This document shows positions 5,361 through 7,143 of a DNA stretch of 7,143 nt, in pieces. Numbering within the stretch: position 1 is the first letter of the stretch; each line of letters opens with the position of its first letter. Under the pieces are notes generated by a model that saw nothing but the letters and a program-made list of their open reading frames with translations, made no database searches and was not told the origin of the DNA. A program made the position numbers and the translations under genes. Source of the stretch: Pseudomonadota bacterium (lineage in GTDB: Bacteria > Pseudomonadota > Gammaproteobacteria > Xanthomonadales > Rhodanobacteraceae); contig JAFEEK010000130.1 in assembly GCA_018241165.1 (NCBI GenBank), positions 1 through 7,143 of the forward strand. Direction: 5' to 3'.

Positions 5361-6575
5361 ATGCAGATCCAGCCCATTCTCGCCGCACTGAAAAAACACC
5401 GGCTCGCCACCGTGCTGATCGCGCTGGAAATCGCGCTGGCTTGCGCAGTGCTGTGCAACGCCTGTGCGCTGATCGCCGGCCGTCTCGCGTTGATGCACAT
5501 CGAAAGCGGCGTCGCGCAGGCTTCCCTCGGGACGATCCAGTTGAACGGTTACGAGCAAGCGCAGGCGGTCGACCTGAATGCGCGCGTGCTGGCCGGATTG
5601 CGCGCCATTCCCGGCGTGCAATCGGCGAGCGTGCTCAATTCCATTCCGTTCGGCGCGCGCCGTGGCACCGCGGGATTTTCGAAAGATGCCGCGGGCAAGG
5701 AATCCGGCGGCGTGGTCGAGTTCTACCTCGGCGGCCCGGGTTCGTTTGCGGCGCTTGGTGTCCAAGTCGCTGCCGGGCGCGGCCCGCAGGCAGACGACTT
5801 CAAACCGTTCGAGGGCTTGATGCCGAGCCAGTCGTCGGTGCAAATGACGCGCGCCCTGGCCGATCACCTGTGGCCTGGCGATAACCCGTTGGGCAAGCAA
5901 ATCTGGGCGTTCAACACGCACTATCGCGTGGTCGGGATAATCGATCACCTGGTGCGCCCGGATCCGACCGGCTGGTCCGAAGGCGAGCGCGACTGGTCGA
6001 TCTTCGTACCGGCCGAGCCCGGCAAATTTCTGGCCGGCAGTTATCTGCTGCGCGCCGATCCCGCGGACCTGGCGCGGGTGATGCGCGACGCCAAGGCGTC
6101 GATCGCCAAGATCGCGCCGGACGTGGTGATCGACCACGACCAGAGCCGCACGCTCGATGACTTGCGCGAGCGCACGTTCAAATCCGATCGCGCAATGACG
6201 GGACTGTTGGTCGGCGTGATCGTGGCCCTGCTTGGCGTCACCGCATTCGGGATCGTGGGCCTTGCCAGCTTCTGGGTCGCGCAACGGCGCAAGCAGATCG
6301 GCATCCGTCGCGCGCTCGGCGCAACGCGTGCGGACATCCTGCGTTACTTCCAGACCGAGAATTTCCTGATCGTCACGCTCGGCATCGCGCTTGGCCTCGC
6401 GCTGGCGATCGCGATCAACCTTGCGCTGATGAAATGGTTCGAAGTCGCGCGCCTGCCGCTTTGGTATCTGCCCGTCGGCGCAGTCGCACTGTGGCTGCTT
6501 GGCCAGCTCGCCGTGCTCGCGCCCGCGCTGCGCGCCGCGAACGTTCCGCCGGTGGTGGCGACGAGGAGCGTGTGA
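5361..6575 (+). CDS. ABC transporter permease B3, FtsX/MacB-type
   Basis: Complete 404-residue permease, partner of A3 and paralogue of B2 and B1. N-terminus MQIQPILAALKKHR, helix 1 at about 16-38 (ALEIALACAVLCNAC, nearly as in B2), periplasmic domain at about 40-276, helices at about 279-305, 334-355 and 367-388. Motifs: LADHLWPGDNPLGKQIW (166-182), YRVVGII (188-194) and cytoplasmic KQIGIRRALGATRADILRYFQTE (311-333). It ends in NVPPVVATRSV like the other B copies. The start at ATG 5361 matches B2. A GTG at 5349, overlapping the A3 stop as GTGA, would add only four residues and is less likely, though the Shine-Dalgarno (GTGAG) is weaker than before B2. The periplasmic half differs clearly from B2 (residues about 45-160) and lacks the A-type cysteines. 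Probably an A3-B3 heterodimer with an ATPase from elsewhere. Confidence 0.94.
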   Translation: MQIQPILAALKKHRLATVLIALEIALACAVLCNACALIAGRLALMHIESGVAQASLGTIQLNGYEQAQAVDLNARVLAGLRAIPGVQSASVLNSIPFGARRGTAGFSKDAAGKESGGVVEFYLGGPGSFAALGVQVAAGRGPQADDFKPFEGLMPSQSSVQMTRALADHLWPGDNPLGKQIWAFNTHYRVVGIIDHLVRPDPTGWSEGERDWSIFVPAEPGKFLAGSYLLRADPADLARVMRDAKASIAKIAPDVVIDHDQSRTLDDLRERTFKSDRAMTGLLVGVIVALLGVTAFGIVGLASFWVAQRRKQIGIRRALGATRADILRYFQTENFLIVTLGIALGLALAIAINLALMKWFEVARLPLWYLPVGAVALWLLGQLAVLAPALRAANVPPVVATRSV

Positions 6576-6636
6576 TCCATGCCATCCGGCACGGTCGCGC
6601 GGCGTGCGCGGCGGGCACAATCGCGTTTCATTCCGT

Positions 6637-6640
6637 GGAG
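6637..6640 (+). promoter_or_regulatory. Ribosome binding site of the DUF885 gene
   Basis: GGAG at 6637-6640 lies 8 nt before ATG 6649 and supports that start over the in-frame ATG at 6655. The 73-bp gap after permease B3 shows no clear terminator or promoter, so read-through from the permease operon is possible but not shown. Confidence 0.7.
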
Positions 6641-6648
6641 ACGAGAAC

Positions 6649-7143
6649 ATGAAGATGTTGCCCTTGCTGATATGCGCGGCGCTGACCGGAACCATCGGCG
6701 CGGCGACGCCGGTGCAGGCCAAACCGGCGACGACTGCGGCGTCGGCGGCCGATGTCGCCACCCGCGTCAAGGCGTTGAACGCACTGCTCGCCGAGCAGTG
6801 GCAGCACACCATGGAAAGCGCGCCCGAATTCGCGACCATGCTCGGCGACCTGCGTTACAACGATCGCTGGAGCGACATGTCGCTGGCGCACATCGACGCC
6901 GAGCAGAAAGTGACGGCGGATTTCCTCAAACGCTTCGAGGCCATCGACACCGGCGGATTTTCCGACTCCGACCGCCTCAACCAGCAATTGATGGTGCGCC
7001 AGCTCAAGGACAGCATCACCGCGCATGAACTCAAGCTCGATGAAATGCCGCTCGACCAGATGAGCGGAGCGCACATCATGCTGGCCGGTTTCGTCAGCTC
7101 GATTCCCTTCGACAACGCCAAGCAGTACGAGGATTACCTCAAG
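6649..7143 (+). CDS. Exported DUF885-family protein, 3'-truncated
   Basis: N-terminal 165 residues of a larger protein; the frame stays open to the window edge. Residues 1-24 form a Sec-type signal peptide: K2, a hydrophobic stretch L4-A19, and a likely cleavage site after VQA (22-24). The mature start is rich in Ala and Thr. The region from about 40 (LNALLAEQWQHTMESAPEFA, then MLGDLRYNDRWSDMS) matches the start of the DUF885 family (PF05960), whose members in related bacteria are about 580-600 residues and are often exported. From memory, the family is suspected to be metallopeptidase-like, with its zinc-motif candidate far downstream, beyond this window, so no catalytic residues can be judged here. 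C9 in the signal peptide does not form a lipobox. Any functional link to the preceding permeases is only positional. Confidence 0.85.
   Translation, partial: MKMLPLLICAALTGTIGAATPVQAKPATTAASAADVATRVKALNALLAEQWQHTMESAPEFATMLGDLRYNDRWSDMSLAHIDAEQKVTADFLKRFEAIDTGGFSDSDRLNQQLMVRQLKDSITAHELKLDEMPLDQMSGAHIMLAGFVSSIPFDNAKQYEDYLK

Noticed and set aside
6593..6621. Promoter for the DUF885 gene with CACAAT as the -10
   Set aside because: The matching -35 position reads GGTCGC, which does not resemble TTGACA, so support is too weak.
6649..6690. Lipoprotein signal in the DUF885 protein
   Set aside because: C9 is too near the N-terminus and is preceded by LLI rather than a lipobox with G, A or S at -1; a cleavage site after VQA (residue 24) fits better.
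4938..6839. 633-codon - strand open frame opposite A3, B3 and the DUF885 start
   Set aside because: It spans three real genes on the other strand and has low-complexity composition without a family match. High GC makes stop codons rare in this frame.

Overview
The window is a GC-rich, densely coded stretch of bacterial chromosome. The high GC, the tandem FtsX/MacB-type permeases, the CCCCCTTCG/CGAAGGGGG intergenic palindromes and a secreted DUF885 protein suggest a gammaproteobacterium of the Xanthomonadales/Lysobacterales (Rhodanobacter, Dyella or Lysobacter type). That placement is an inference from style, not from a marker gene.

Layout, left to right on the + strand: (1) the C-terminal 233 residues of a permease, here called B1 (1-703). 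(2) A 174-bp spacer (704-877) filled with palindromic repeat units, two of them 49/50 identical direct copies. (3) Permease A2 (878-2191, 437 aa) followed after 10 nt by permease B2 (2202-3422, 406 aa). (4) On the - strand, a toxin-antitoxin pair: a TIGR02574/PF09720-type antitoxin (3727-3960) and a RelE/ParE-type toxin (3434-3730), overlapping by 4 bp. (5) Permease A3 (4033-5352, 439 aa) followed after 8 nt by permease B3 (5361-6575, 404 aa). (6) The N-terminal 165 residues of an exported DUF885 protein (6649-7143, runs off the window).

The main theme is a tandemly amplified gene pair. A2 and A3 are paralogues of one type; B1, B2 and B3 are paralogues of a second type. Each has the MacB/FtsX ('type VII' ABC transporter) plan: one N-terminal membrane helix, a periplasmic domain, then three membrane helices with a cytoplasmic IGxRRAxGA motif. 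The A-B junctions are tight and probably translationally coupled, so A and B probably pair as a heterodimer. No ATP-binding subunit and no HlyD/MacA-type adaptor is encoded here; they presumably lie upstream. Membrane-proximal parts and gene ends are well conserved between copies, while the periplasmic domains differ, as expected if the copies serve different partners or cargo.

Both B-to-A junctions carry accessory DNA (the palindrome cluster and the toxin-antitoxin pair) while both A-to-B junctions are compact. The AB pair is therefore the unit of duplication, and the spaces between units are where foreign or repetitive DNA is tolerated. I found no RNA gene, CRISPR array, transposase or clear intrinsic terminator.
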